NCBI GenBank assembly: GCA_001767575.1
Contig: MELI01000076.1
Span: 17,743-27,032, forward strand
Direction of reading: 5' to 3'
DNA from: Candidatus Aquicultor primus
Lineage (GTDB): Bacteria > Actinomycetota > Aquicultoria > Aquicultorales > Aquicultoraceae
Length of the DNA: 9,290 nt
Made by a program: the position numbers and the translations under genes. Of this stretch, positions 1 to 6,825 are shown one piece after another (position 1 is the stretch's first letter; the number at the start of each line of letters is the position of its first letter). The notes under the pieces were generated by a model, which saw only the letters and a program-made list of their open reading frames with translations, had not been told where the DNA came from and made no database searches.

Positions 1-216
1 GAGCGGCCGCTTACCAAACCTGAGCACTTTAAGCGGTTTGCAGGCTCAAAGGTGCTGGTTAAAACTGATAAAGCGATAGAGAACAGGAAGAACTTCAAAG
101 GTCTCCTCGTAGAAGCCGGCGATACCGGTTTCGTGGTCGAGGTAGACGAGGCGAGATTTGAGATAGACTACGACAATGTGGCAAGGGCACGCCTCGAAGT
201 CGATATAGAGTTTTAA
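1..216 (+). CDS. rimP: Ribosome maturation factor RimP, C-terminal part (5' end outside window)
   Basis: The frame is open from base 1 and ends at TAA 214-216, giving the last 71 residues. RimP is a cytoplasmic assembly factor that binds free 30S subunits and helps mature the head and central pseudoknot. The fragment opens with ERPLTKPEHFKRFAG, matching the family segment 'RPL-x(3)-F-x-R-F-x-G' that closes the N-terminal domain. The rest reads as the small C-terminal SH3-like beta domain: KVLVKT, a short KNFKGLLVEA turn, then FEIDYDNVARARLEVDIEF, whose 'I-x-N-(I/V)-x-x-A-R-L' ending is typical of RimP. Position directly before nusA is the usual one, and a 23-base gap to nusA implies cotranscription. 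The N-terminal alpha/beta domain lies outside the window. I see nothing odd in the visible part. Confidence 0.93.
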   Translation, partial: ERPLTKPEHFKRFAGSKVLVKTDKAIENRKNFKGLLVEAGDTGFVVEVDEARFEIDYDNVARARLEVDIEF

Positions 217-239
217 GCTTGTGAAAGGAGCCATATAAC

Positions 240-1412
240 GTGAACGGTGAGTTGATTGAAGCTCTCAAACAACTTGAACGCGAAAAACAGATAGCTCCGG
301 AAACGGTCCTGGAAGCGCTTAAGACTTCTCTTGCGGCTGCATACAATCGCAACTACGGCACACAGGAGATAAGGGTCGACATCCACCCCGAGACCGGGCA
401 GATAAGCGTTTTTTCGCAGGAGTGGGTCGAGAAGGAAGGCGCCGAGCCTGAGCTTGTAGAAGAGGAGATAACGCCGGATAACTTCGGCCGAATCGCCGCA
501 CAAACCGCTAAGCAGGTTATTCTACAAAGGATTCGCGAAGCGGAGCGCGAAAACATGTACCAGGAGTACATCGACCGCGAAGGCGACATCGTTACCGGTA
601 TCGTCGAGCAGAGCGATCAGCGCTACACCTTGGTCAACCTGGGAAGAGTTGAAGCGTTACTTCCTCCGACAGAACAAGTTCCGACCGAGCGCTATGACCA
701 TGGCACGCGTATTAAGACATATATCGTGGAAGTAAGGCGGACGACAAAAGAGCCGCAGATAATAGTATCGCGCACACACCCAAGCCTCTTGCGGCGTCTT
801 TTCGAGCTCGAGGTACCGGAGATATACGAGGGTTACGTCGACATTAAGTCGGTCGCTCGCGAGCCTGGCTATCGTTCAAAAATAGCCGTCGCGTCGAGGG
901 ACGCAAGCATCGACCCGGTGGGGGCATGCGTAGGGCCTAAGGGTTCTAGGGTACGCATGGTCGTAAGTGAATTGCGCGGTGAGAAAATAGATGTCGTAGA
1001 ATGGCATGAAGACCCCGCGCAATTCGTGGCGAACGCACTTAGCCCGGCGAGGGTAAAAAGCGTTAATGTAAATGAAGCAGATCATACCGCCGAGGTCATA
1101 GTCCCGGACAACCAGCTATCGCTGGCTATCGGCAAAGAAGGTCAAAACGCGCGCCTCGCCGCAAAATTGACGGGCTGGCGCATCGATATTAAGAGTGAAT
1201 CTCAAGCAACGGACTCGGGCGAGGCTGAAGAAATACTTGCATACAGCGACAGCGAAGAGCCTGTGGAGACACCGTCCGGAGCCGAGATGGCGGCGGACGC
1301 CGATGAGTTATGCCAGGCCATAAAGTCTTCTGGGGAGCGCTGTACAAACAAGGCACGCCCGGGCAGCGCCTATTGCGGTGTCCATAAAAAGCTCGAGGAA
1401 GCCGAGGGGTAA
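240..1412 (+). CDS. nusA: Transcription termination/antitermination factor NusA with an extra Cys/His C-terminal tail
   Basis: NusA (390 aa) binds RNA polymerase and nascent RNA and modulates pausing, intrinsic termination and antitermination. The start is GTG 240, preceded at 9 bases by AAAGGAG (224-230). Domains in order: polymerase-binding N-terminal domain about 1-110, S1 about 112-180 (GDIVTGIVEQ opens it at 115), KH1 about 200-265 with loop GPKG at 232-235, KH2 about 275-340 with loop GKEG at 298-301 followed by QNARLAAKLTGW. The acidic AR repeats of proteobacterial NusA are absent, as expected in Gram-positive lineages. Unusually, after an acidic linker (about 320-355) the protein ends with a compact Cys/His motif: C358, C368, C379 and H382 in the setting CQAIKSSGERC and GSAYCGVH. 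This looks like a small zinc-binding knuckle (inference). Three bases separate its stop from rnpM. Identity is certain; the role of the tail is unknown. Confidence 0.97.
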   Translation: MNGELIEALKQLEREKQIAPETVLEALKTSLAAAYNRNYGTQEIRVDIHPETGQISVFSQEWVEKEGAEPELVEEEITPDNFGRIAAQTAKQVILQRIREAERENMYQEYIDREGDIVTGIVEQSDQRYTLVNLGRVEALLPPTEQVPTERYDHGTRIKTYIVEVRRTTKEPQIIVSRTHPSLLRRLFELEVPEIYEGYVDIKSVAREPGYRSKIAVASRDASIDPVGACVGPKGSRVRMVVSELRGEKIDVVEWHEDPAQFVANALSPARVKSVNVNEADHTAEVIVPDNQLSLAIGKEGQNARLAAKLTGWRIDIKSESQATDSGEAEEILAYSDSEEPVETPSGAEMAADADELCQAIKSSGERCTNKARPGSAYCGVHKKLEEAEG

Positions 1413-1415
1413 TCG

Positions 1416-1706
1416 TTGGCGAAAACGAAGAGTCCCGCTCAGCGAACGTGTATCGGATGCCGAGAGGTTAAACCGAAAAAGCATTTGATACGCATCGTAA
1501 GAACACCCGAGCGCGATATAATAGTCGACCCGACGGGAAAAGCTAACGGGCGGGGCGCATATGTATGCCCGAGCAGAGCTTGCCTTACGGCGGCGACAAA
1601 AAGCGGAAGGCTAGCCAAGGCGCTCGATACGGATATTGCGAAAGAGACCCTGGAGCGCATAATTGATGATGTTCAAGTCCTTCTAGGGGATAAGGGCACG
1701 AAATAG
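1416..1706 (+). CDS. rnpM: YlxR/RnpM family RNA-binding protein (RNase P modulator)
   Basis: This small basic protein (96 aa) belongs to the YlxR (DUF448) family. The Bacillus subtilis member, RnpM, has been reported to bind the RNase P RNA and modulate its activity. Family hallmarks are visible: RTCIGCREVKPKKHLIRIVR at 10-29, VDPTGKANGRGAYVCPSRAC at 37-56, with GRGAYVC at 45-51. Cysteines 12, 15, 51 and 56 are present; whether they bind a metal here is not known from the sequence. The start is a rare TTG at 1416, chosen because GAGGGG (1404-1409) lies 6 bases upstream, inside the end of nusA, and because the encoded residues match the family N-terminus. It therefore lies 3 bases after the nusA stop and is likely translationally coupled to it. 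The L7Ae-like ylxQ gene often found next is absent. Confidence 0.93.
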   Translation: MAKTKSPAQRTCIGCREVKPKKHLIRIVRTPERDIIVDPTGKANGRGAYVCPSRACLTAATKSGRLAKALDTDIAKETLERIIDDVQVLLGDKGTK

Positions 1707-1709
1707 ATT

Positions 1710-1720
1710 AGGTGGTGATC
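1710..1720 (+). promoter_or_regulatory. Extended Shine-Dalgarno of infB
   Basis: AGGTGGTGATC lies 2 bases before the ATG of infB and matches the 16S-tail complement AGGAGGTGATC at 10 of 11 positions (T in place of A at 1713). The purine core AGGTGG ends 7 bases before the ATG. It supports ATG 1723 as the start and suggests strong initiation on infB. Confidence 0.7.
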
Positions 1721-1722
1721 GG

Positions 1723-4047
1723 ATGAGAGTTTATGAGCTGGCTAAACAAATGGGCGTATCAAGTACTGAACTCATGAACAGACTTCAAAAACTAGGTGTC
1801 GAGGTAAAGAATCACTTTGCCGCCATCGAACCCTCGGTGGTAAAGGAACTTCAGGCTGCCCAGACTGCCGGTTCGTCACCACAAACTGAAGTCAAGAAGA
1901 AAAAACCGGCCGGCGACAAAAAGCCTACCGTGACTAAACAGGCGACAGCGGCAAAACCCGCTAAGGCACAACCGGTGTCGAAGCCGGCAGCGACAAGCGA
2001 CAAGGTGGTCAAACCAGCCGGCAGCGCCGCTAAAGCTCCGGCAAAACCGGCGCCTAAACCTGCCCAGAAAACGCCGGCAAAACCGGCTCCGAAAGCCGCA
2101 CCAACAAAGAGCGCTGAGCCGGTTCAGCGGCCGCAAGCCCAGCGCCCGGAGGCAAAACCTGCTCCGGAGGCTGCGAAGCGCGCGCCCGCGCCAGAGCAAA
2201 AGCCACAGCTACAGCCGCAGCCCAAACCTGAAGTAAAAGTCGAGGCCCCCGTAAAGGAAGAGCCGGTCGCAGCGGCCGCACCGGCCGAAAAAGCCAAAAT
2301 TTTAGAGATACCGCAAGCCGCAACCGTCAAGGAATTCGCGGAACTAGTCGGCAAAGAGCCGACTGCTATTATAAAGACCTTACTCAAGCTGGGCGAGCTG
2401 GTCACGATAAACCAGTCGCTTAGTTCCGACATAATTGAAATACTCGCGGATGACCTGGGCTATGAGCCTAAGATAATCAGCCCTGAAGAGCTGGAAGAAG
2501 AGGAAGCATTCGAAGAGGATTTGACGAATCTCGTTCCAAGGCCGCCGGTCGTGACGGTTATGGGCCATGTCGACCACGGGAAGACGTCGCTTCTGGACGC
2601 CATCCGCAAGACCGATGTCATGTCGGGCGAGGCAGGCGGCATCACGCAGCACATAGGAGCGTACCAGGTAGTCCTTGACGGAAGAAAAATCACCTTCATA
2701 GACACGCCAGGCCATGAGGCGTTTACAGCGATGCGCGCTCGCGGCGCGCAAGTAACCGATATCGCCGTGCTCGTAGTGGCAGCGGACGATGGTGTCATGC
2801 CTCAGACCGTTGAGGCTATCAACCACGCGAAAGCCGCTAACGTTCCCATAGTCGTCGCGGTCAACAAAATCGACAAGGAGAACGCGGACCCCACACGAGT
2901 ACGCCAAGAGCTCACCGAATATGCGCTCATCCCCGAAGAGTGGGGCGGGGACACGATATTCGTCGACGTATCGGCGAAGCAAAAACTTCACATCCAGGAC
3001 CTGCTAGAGATGGTTCTGCTCGTTGCGGATATAAAAGAATTAAAAGCCAACCCGAACACCAGGGCACGGGGGACGTGTATCGAGGCTAAACTCGAGCGCG
3101 GCCGCGGTCCGGTAGCGACGGTCTTGATTTACCGAGGCACGCTCCGTGTCGGAGACGCGGTAGTCGCCGGCGCCACTTACGGTAAAGTGCGCGCTATGAG
3201 CGATGATAAAGGCAAAACGGTTTTGGAGGCTACACCCGCGCAACCGGTAGAGGTAGTCGGATTATCGTCGCTGCCGCAAGCCGGTGAGGAGCTTAAAGTC
3301 GTAGGAGACGAGAAAGAAGCACGTCATATAGCGGAAGAGCGGGCGCTCAAACGCCGCTTGATCGCGCAGGAGGAACGGAGCAGAGTAACGCTCGAAGATC
3401 TCTTCGCGAGAATCCAAGAGGGCGAGATCAAAGACCTGAACCTGGTCATCAAGGCGGATACGCAAGGTTCGGTCGAGGCGATCAAAGATGCGCTGTACAA
3501 GCTCAACACCGAAGAGGTTCAGATAAGGATCATCCATACCGGTGTCGGAGGAATATCCGAGACCGATATCATGCTCGCGGCCGCATCGAACGCGATTGTC
3601 ATCGGTTTCAATGTTCGGCCGGACGTAAACGCGCAAGCCATGGCGGCGAAAGAGACTGTCGATATCCGCGTGTACCGTATTATCTACAAGGTCGTCGAAG
3701 ATATTACGCAAGCGCTCAGCGGCCTTCTAGCACCCGAGATAAAAGAGGTAGATACCGGCCGCGTCGAAGTGCGAGCCACCTTTAAGGTGCCAAAACTCGG
3801 CGTTATCGCCGGCTGCTACGTCCAACAGGGCGAAGTAGATAGAAACCAACGGATTCGCCTGGTCCGCGAGGGTCAGATAATCTATGACGGAAGCATCGTT
3901 TCGCTCCGTCGCTTCAAGGACGATGTCAAAGTCGTTAAGGAAGGCTTCGAGTGCGGCATCGGGCTCGCAAACTTCCAGGACATCAAAGAGGGCGATATCT
4001 TGGAGAGCTATAAGCTTGTTGAAAGGCAACGCCAGTTGGGTGAATAG
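1723..4047 (+). CDS. infB: Translation initiation factor IF-2
   Basis: IF-2 (774 aa) is the GTPase that places fMet-tRNA on the 30S P site and drives subunit joining. Domains in order: a first IF2N helical module about 1-50 ([20 protein letters not shown]...), a long disordered Lys/Ala/Pro linker about 51-185, a second IF2N module about 190-250, the G domain about 273-440, domain II about 445-535, a linking helix region, domain III about 570-660, and the fMet-tRNA-binding domain IV about 670-770. G motifs are complete: GHVDHGKT 281-288, GGITQHIG 305-312, DTPGH 327-331, NKID 381-384, SAK 417-419. The His of DTPGH, needed for GTP hydrolysis in translational GTPases, is present. The start is ATG 1723 with a near-perfect Shine-Dalgarno. 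It is 16 bases after rnpM and 2 bases before ylxP. Shorter IF-2 isoforms from internal starts are known in other bacteria; I see no convincing internal start here. Confidence 0.98.
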   Translation: MRVYELAKQMGVSSTELMNRLQKLGVEVKNHFAAIEPSVVKELQAAQTAGSSPQTEVKKKKPAGDKKPTVTKQATAAKPAKAQPVSKPAATSDKVVKPAGSAAKAPAKPAPKPAQKTPAKPAPKAAPTKSAEPVQRPQAQRPEAKPAPEAAKRAPAPEQKPQLQPQPKPEVKVEAPVKEEPVAAAAPAEKAKILEIPQAATVKEFAELVGKEPTAIIKTLLKLGELVTINQSLSSDIIEILADDLGYEPKIISPEELEEEEAFEEDLTNLVPRPPVVTVMGHVDHGKTSLLDAIRKTDVMSGEAGGITQHIGAYQVVLDGRKITFIDTPGHEAFTAMRARGAQVTDIAVLVVAADDGVMPQTVEAINHAKAANVPIVVAVNKIDKENADPTRVRQELTEYALIPEEWGGDTIFVDVSAKQKLHIQDLLEMVLLVADIKELKANPNTRARGTCIEAKLERGRGPVATVLIYRGTLRVGDAVVAGATYGKVRAMSDDKGKTVLEATPAQPVEVVGLSSLPQAGEELKVVGDEKEARHIAEERALKRRLIAQEERSRVTLEDLFARIQEGEIKDLNLVIKADTQGSVEAIKDALYKLNTEEVQIRIIHTGVGGISETDIMLAAASNAIVIGFNVRPDVNAQAMAAKETVDIRVYRIIYKVVEDITQALSGLLAPEIKEVDTGRVEVRATFKVPKLGVIAGCYVQQGEVDRNQRIRLVREGQIIYDGSIVSLRRFKDDVKVVKEGFECGIGLANFQDIKEGDILESYKLVERQRQLGE
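2038..2087 (+). repeat. Short direct repeats in the IF-2 linker
   Basis: The 14-base unit CCGGCAAAACCGGC occurs twice, at 2038-2051 and 2074-2087, 36 bases apart and in the same frame. Each copy encodes PAKPA. They sit in a wider Lys-Pro-Ala low-complexity stretch (about 1890-2270) that encodes the disordered linker between the two IF2N modules. The repeats could expand or contract by slippage without shifting the frame only if changed in multiples of three; the 36-base period satisfies this. Confidence 0.6.
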
Positions 4048-4049
4048 TT

Positions 4050-4343
4050 ATGGTCGTCGGTCTGCTCAGATTAGAGCTTTATCTACCCGGGACGAACTCG
4101 CTTAAGGAAAAGCGCCAAATCGTCAAGAGCATCATCGGTAAAGTCGAGAGCAGGTACAATGTCTCGATTTCCGAGGTCGACCATCACGAGCTGTGGCAGC
4201 GAGTCACCATCGGCATAGCGCACGTAGCCCAGAAAGGCGAACAGACAAAGAAGGTTCTGGACAGCGTCGATCGGTATGTAGAAGGCCTGGATAAAGCAGT
4301 CATTACCGAGCGGGAGATTCTGTTGTTCTCTCCCGAAACATAG
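4050..4343 (+). CDS. ylxP: YlxP (DUF503) family protein, likely ribosome-associated factor
   Basis: This 97-aa protein belongs to the DUF503/YlxP family, a small alpha/beta fold usually encoded between infB and rbfA. Family marks visible: MVVGLLRLELYLPGTNSLKE with the conserved NSLKEKRQIVKSI at 16-28, the EVDHHELWQR segment at 42-51, and a C-terminal beta strand REILLFSPET. The biochemical role is not firmly known; the gene context suggests a part in ribosome assembly or translation, and a relation to RbfA has been suggested from the neighbourhood. ATG 4050 lies 2 bases after the infB stop, with GGGTGA (4038-4043) 6 bases upstream inside infB, so translational coupling to infB is likely. A 103-base gap follows. 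Confidence 0.9.
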   Translation: MVVGLLRLELYLPGTNSLKEKRQIVKSIIGKVESRYNVSISEVDHHELWQRVTIGIAHVAQKGEQTKKVLDSVDRYVEGLDKAVITEREILLFSPET

Positions 4344-4361
4344 AGGATACTATTTCGTGGC

Positions 4362-4401
4362 AAGTCCGGGGCCGGGATGTAAAGTCGCCGCCCTGGATTT
4401 T
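4362..4401 (+). terminator. Candidate intrinsic terminator or attenuator between ylxP and rbfA
   Basis: AAGTCCGGGGC (4362-4372) can pair with GCCCTGGATTT (4390-4400) over 11 bp, including two G.U pairs, around a 17-base loop. The stem base is A/U-rich and runs into ATTTTCTGATT, a short T-rich tract interrupted by C. This is terminator-like but not ideal: long loop and only four consecutive T. It may only partly reduce read-through into rbfA. No convincing promoter was seen in the remaining gap (4402-4434). Confidence 0.4.
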
Positions 4402-4446
4402 CTGATTAACAGCGTAAGATAGCAAGAAAGAGAACGGGAGTCCGTC

Positions 4447-4806
4447 ATGGCATCAGGCCGCATTCGTCGCGTAGGCGAGCTGATAAAAGAAGAAATAAGC
4501 GACATTATTCAGAAAGAGATGAAGGACCCGCGAATCGGGTTCGTCACGATTACCGGTGTCGATGTGACGGGCGACCTCAAACATGCGGACGTCTACATCA
4601 CGGTTCTCGGGAGCAAGAAAGAGCAGCAGAGCACCTTGCAGGGCCTGACCAACTCAAGCGGCTTCCTGCGAACGCTCCTCGCTAAGCGCATCAAGATAAA
4701 ATATCTGCCGGAACTCAAGTTCCACTTCGACCCGTCGATTGAAAAGGGTTTGCGGATAGAGAAGCTGATAAGAAATCTCCATCAAGACGAGGATACTAAT
4801 GGATAA
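4447..4806 (+). CDS. rbfA: 30S ribosome-binding factor A
   Basis: RbfA (119 aa) is a single-domain KH-like cold-shock factor that binds the 30S neck near 16S helix 1 and helps late maturation of the small subunit. Typical marks: SGRIRRVGELIKEEISDIIQ at 3-22, the KDPRIGFVTITGVDVTGDLK segment at 26-45, ADVYITVLG at 47-55, and LRTLLAKRIKIKYLPELKFH at 74-93 followed by D95 and S97 and the IEKGLRIEKLI helix. Length fits the family. The start ATG 4447 has CGGGAG (4435-4440) 6 bases upstream. Its last 8 bases overlap nrnA, so the two are translationally coupled. It follows a 103-base gap after ylxP, larger than the spacing elsewhere upstream. Confidence 0.96.
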   Translation: MASGRIRRVGELIKEEISDIIQKEMKDPRIGFVTITGVDVTGDLKHADVYITVLGSKKEQQSTLQGLTNSSGFLRTLLAKRIKIKYLPELKFHFDPSIEKGLRIEKLIRNLHQDEDTNG

Positions 4807-5773
4807 AAAGGTGTTGGCGAAGGCCGCCGAAGCGCTCGCTGACGCTTCCTCAATTGTAATCACAACACATATTCAGCCCGATGGCGATGCTCTCGGAAGC
4901 ATCTTGGCGATAAGCCGCTACCTCAAGCAGACCGGCAAGAAGGTCTGCTTGACGTGGGGCGAGGAGATACGCATACCCGCGCACTACCAGTGGATGTCGG
5001 GTGTCGATGAGATAGTCGAATACGGGGCGTGTATCGAAGCCGACCTGCTTCTCGCGCTCGACTGCGCTAACGAACAACGGCTCGGTTTTATAGCGGAGAA
5101 ACTACCGCTCTTCAAGACCGTGGTAAACATCGACCACCACATCGATAATTCGGCATTCGGAACGCTCAATGTCCTCGATTTTGAGGCGTCCGCGAGTTGT
5201 GAGATAGTCTACGACCTGCTCAAGGCGATGGGAGCCGCTATCGATGAAGTAAGCGCGACGCTGCTATATACCGGAATAGTCACCGACACCGGCCGCTTTC
5301 AGTACTCGAACACAACCGCAAAGACCCACAACACCGCTTCGGAGCTCATCAGCTTGGGGGTCAAGCCGAACGAGATATTCCAATATATCTATGAGAACAT
5401 GTCGTTTACATCCCTCAAATGGCTTGGGACCATTCTCGAGCGCGCCGTATTTATCGACGAATCCGGCTTGGTCTTTTCATATGTTTGTGATGCAGACCTT
5501 AAGGCTACCGGAGCCTCGCTCGGCGACACCGAGAGCTTTATCGATTACTTGAGGGCGGCAAAAGAAGCGGAGGTCGCGGCTATCCTGAAAGAGACCCCTG
5601 GGGGCAAGCTTAAGGTCAGCCTGCGCTCAAAAGGTGTGGTAGATGTCGGCTCGATTGCGAGAGAAGGAGGCGGTGGAGGCCACCGCAATGCCGCGGGTCT
5701 GACTACGGACAAGTCACTCGACGAAGCTGTCGCATGGATATCCGCGAGCATTTCGGCACAGGCTCCATCGTAG
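4799..5773 (+). CDS. nrnA: DHH/DHHA1 phosphoesterase, NrnA-type oligoribonuclease/pAp phosphatase
   Basis: NrnA (324 aa) degrades short RNA oligonucleotides to mononucleotides and dephosphorylates 3'-phosphoadenosine 5'-phosphate, replacing Orn in many Gram-positive bacteria. The DHH domain (about 1-185) carries the metal-binding set: H24, D28 and D30 in THIQPDGDALGS, D88 in ALDCAN, the signature DHH at 112-114 in NIDHHIDN, and D163 in GIVTDTGRF. The C-terminal DHHA1 domain (about 220-315) ends with the substrate-binding GGGGGHRNAAG loop at 290-300. All expected catalytic residues are present. ATG 4799 overlaps the rbfA stop by 8 bases and has GAGGA (4789-4793) 5 bases upstream. Placement between rbfA and truB is the common one in Gram-positive lineages. 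Relative nuclease and phosphatase preference cannot be read from the sequence. Confidence 0.95.
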   Translation: MDKKVLAKAAEALADASSIVITTHIQPDGDALGSILAISRYLKQTGKKVCLTWGEEIRIPAHYQWMSGVDEIVEYGACIEADLLLALDCANEQRLGFIAEKLPLFKTVVNIDHHIDNSAFGTLNVLDFEASASCEIVYDLLKAMGAAIDEVSATLLYTGIVTDTGRFQYSNTTAKTHNTASELISLGVKPNEIFQYIYENMSFTSLKWLGTILERAVFIDESGLVFSYVCDADLKATGASLGDTESFIDYLRAAKEAEVAAILKETPGGKLKVSLRSKGVVDVGSIAREGGGGGHRNAAGLTTDKSLDEAVAWISASISAQAPS

Positions 5774-5778
5774 ACGAC

Positions 5779-6687
5779 ATGGAAGGCATATTGGTAATCG
5801 ATAAACCATCCGGGCCGACCTCTCACGATATAGTCGATATCCTGCGGCGCAAATCCGGCATAAAAAGGATTGGGCACACGGGAACGCTCGACCCCATGGC
5901 GACAGGAGTCATGGTCGTCCTCATCGGCAGAGCAACCCGGGTCAGCCGTTTCCTGGAGCTGGAGCCCAAGACATATATCGCGGAAGCCACTTTCGGAATC
6001 ACCACCGATACGCAGGATATCACCGGAGAAGTCTTAAGCGAATCTGCCGGGATGCCGGACGAAGCGACTATAAAGCGGCTGTTGCCGGATTTTGCCGGCG
6101 ACATACTTCAGGTTCCGCCAATGGTCTCCGCAGTAAAAATCGGCGGCAAGAAGCTATATAAATTGGCGCGGGCGGGCCACGAAGTCGAGCGTCCCGCAAG
6201 AGGCGTTCACATCTTCCGCTTCGAGTTCCTCGAGTCGTTCGAAGCTGAAGGCCGTCTCAAGGCGGTCTTCGAGGTGGAGTGCTCAGGGGGTACCTATGTG
6301 AGGACGCTCATTCACGACCTCGGCGAACGGGCGGGAGGCGGGGCCGCGTTAAGCGCTCTCAGACGAACACGGGTCGGCCGGTTCGGTCTTGAACATGCCC
6401 TAACGATCGATGCCTTGGGCGACGACTCAAACAGCATCACAGAGCACCTGCTAAGCGTCGACAACGCGCTAGATCACCTGGCAGAAGCCACGATTAAAAC
6501 GGATGCTGTCGCCTTCGTCAAGAACGGCCGGCTGCTCGATGAAGATGTCCTGATAACGTATCCCAAAGACGCCGACCCGCAATCGTACCTTCGCATAAAG
6601 ACTACCGATGGGGAGTTTCTGGGGCTTGGACGAGTCCGCCTGAGCGAAGGCTTCTCCGTCGCCCCTGAGGTGGTCTTGGCCCAATAA
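5779..6687 (+). CDS. truB: tRNA pseudouridine-55 synthase TruB
   Basis: TruB (302 aa from this start) isomerises U55 to pseudouridine in the T loop of tRNAs and also acts as a tRNA chaperone. Marks, numbered from this start: MEGILVIDKPSGPTSHDIVD at 1-20, catalytic-loop RIGHTGTLDPMATGV with catalytic D38, QVPPMVSAVKIGGKKLYKLA at 111-130, and CSGGTYVRTLIHDLG at 168-182. A C-terminal PUA-like domain occupies about 230-302. I chose ATG 5779 because family members begin right at the '(D/E/N)GIL-x-x-(D/Y)KP' strand. An in-frame ATG at 5734 would add 15 residues and overlap nrnA by 40 bases. Neither start has a clear Shine-Dalgarno; ATG 5779 lies 5 bases after the nrnA stop, so coupled re-initiation is likely. 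Confidence 0.95.
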   Translation: MEGILVIDKPSGPTSHDIVDILRRKSGIKRIGHTGTLDPMATGVMVVLIGRATRVSRFLELEPKTYIAEATFGITTDTQDITGEVLSESAGMPDEATIKRLLPDFAGDILQVPPMVSAVKIGGKKLYKLARAGHEVERPARGVHIFRFEFLESFEAEGRLKAVFEVECSGGTYVRTLIHDLGERAGGGAALSALRRTRVGRFGLEHALTIDALGDDSNSITEHLLSVDNALDHLAEATIKTDAVAFVKNGRLLDEDVLITYPKDADPQSYLRIKTTDGEFLGLGRVRLSEGFSVAPEVVLAQ

Positions 6688-6697
6688 GAACGATCTG

Positions 6698-6719
6698 CCG
6701 GCAAGCGGCTGCGGTTTTT
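6698..6719 (+). terminator. Weak terminator-like hairpin after truB
   Basis: CCGGC (6698-6702) can pair with GC...CGG (6708-6714, with a two-base TG bulge) around the loop AAGCG, immediately followed by five T (6715-6719). An alternative 4-bp stem GCCG/CGGC (6697-6700 with 6706-6709) competes. The stem is short, so at best a partial terminator between truB and ribF. Confidence 0.3.
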
Positions 6720-6729
6720 ATAAATATCG

Positions 6730-6756
6730 GTTATTCTGTTACGGGGGAACAATAAC
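6730..6756 (+). other. Inverted repeat / hairpin with G-rich loop upstream of ribF
   Basis: GTTATT (6730-6735) pairs with AATAAC (6751-6756), and after a CT bulge GTT (6738-6740) pairs with AAC (6748-6750), closing a seven-base loop ACGGGGG. This gives nine A/U-rich pairs. No T tract follows, so it is not a classical terminator. It could be a leader structure if transcription from upstream reads through, or a DNA-level binding site. Confidence 0.4.
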
Positions 6757-6765
6757 TCTTATGTA

Positions 6766-6795
6766 TTGGTTCCGCAATATTGCGGGTCCTATATC
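6766..6795 (+). promoter_or_regulatory. Candidate ribF promoter with a perfect 14-bp palindrome in its spacer
   Basis: CCGCAATATTGCGG (6772-6785) is a perfect 14-bp palindrome, the size of a typical dimeric repressor half-site pair. It lies between a poor -35-like TTGGTT (6766-6771, 3 of 6 consensus) and a -10-like TATATC (6790-6795, 4 of 6) with an 18-base spacer. As RNA the same bases would fold into a 5-bp hairpin with an AUAU loop. The palindrome itself is certain; the promoter reading is weak. Confidence 0.35.
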
Positions 6796-6825
6796 ATGCA
6801 ATGATTTAGTCCGGGAGTACGAGCA

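Noticed and set aside
1876..2323. Repetitive Lys/Pro/Ala region as a possible mobile or tandem-repeat insertion
   Set aside because: It is the expected low-complexity linker of IF-2 between the two IF2N modules; the only clear DNA repeat is the short pair recorded above.
2380..2991. Long open frame on the minus strand inside infB (203 codons); similar ones inside ribF (6910-7473) and pnp (8425-8961)
   Set aside because: They lie wholly opposite highly conserved genes, show no recognisable domains, and have the composition expected from the complement of GC-rich codons.
3884..4105. Plus-strand open frame across the end of infB and start of ylxP
   Set aside because: It is out of frame with two well-supported genes, has no family resemblance and no ribosome-binding site of its own.
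4402..4446. Promoter for rbfA using TAAGAT (4415-4420) as -10
   Set aside because: No sequence resembling a -35 element lies 16-19 bases upstream and no extended -10 TG is present.
6688..6825. FMN riboswitch upstream of ribF
   Set aside because: The gap is short, and the conserved multi-helix core of the RFN element (such as the AGGGGC and CCGAACCC type blocks) is not visible.
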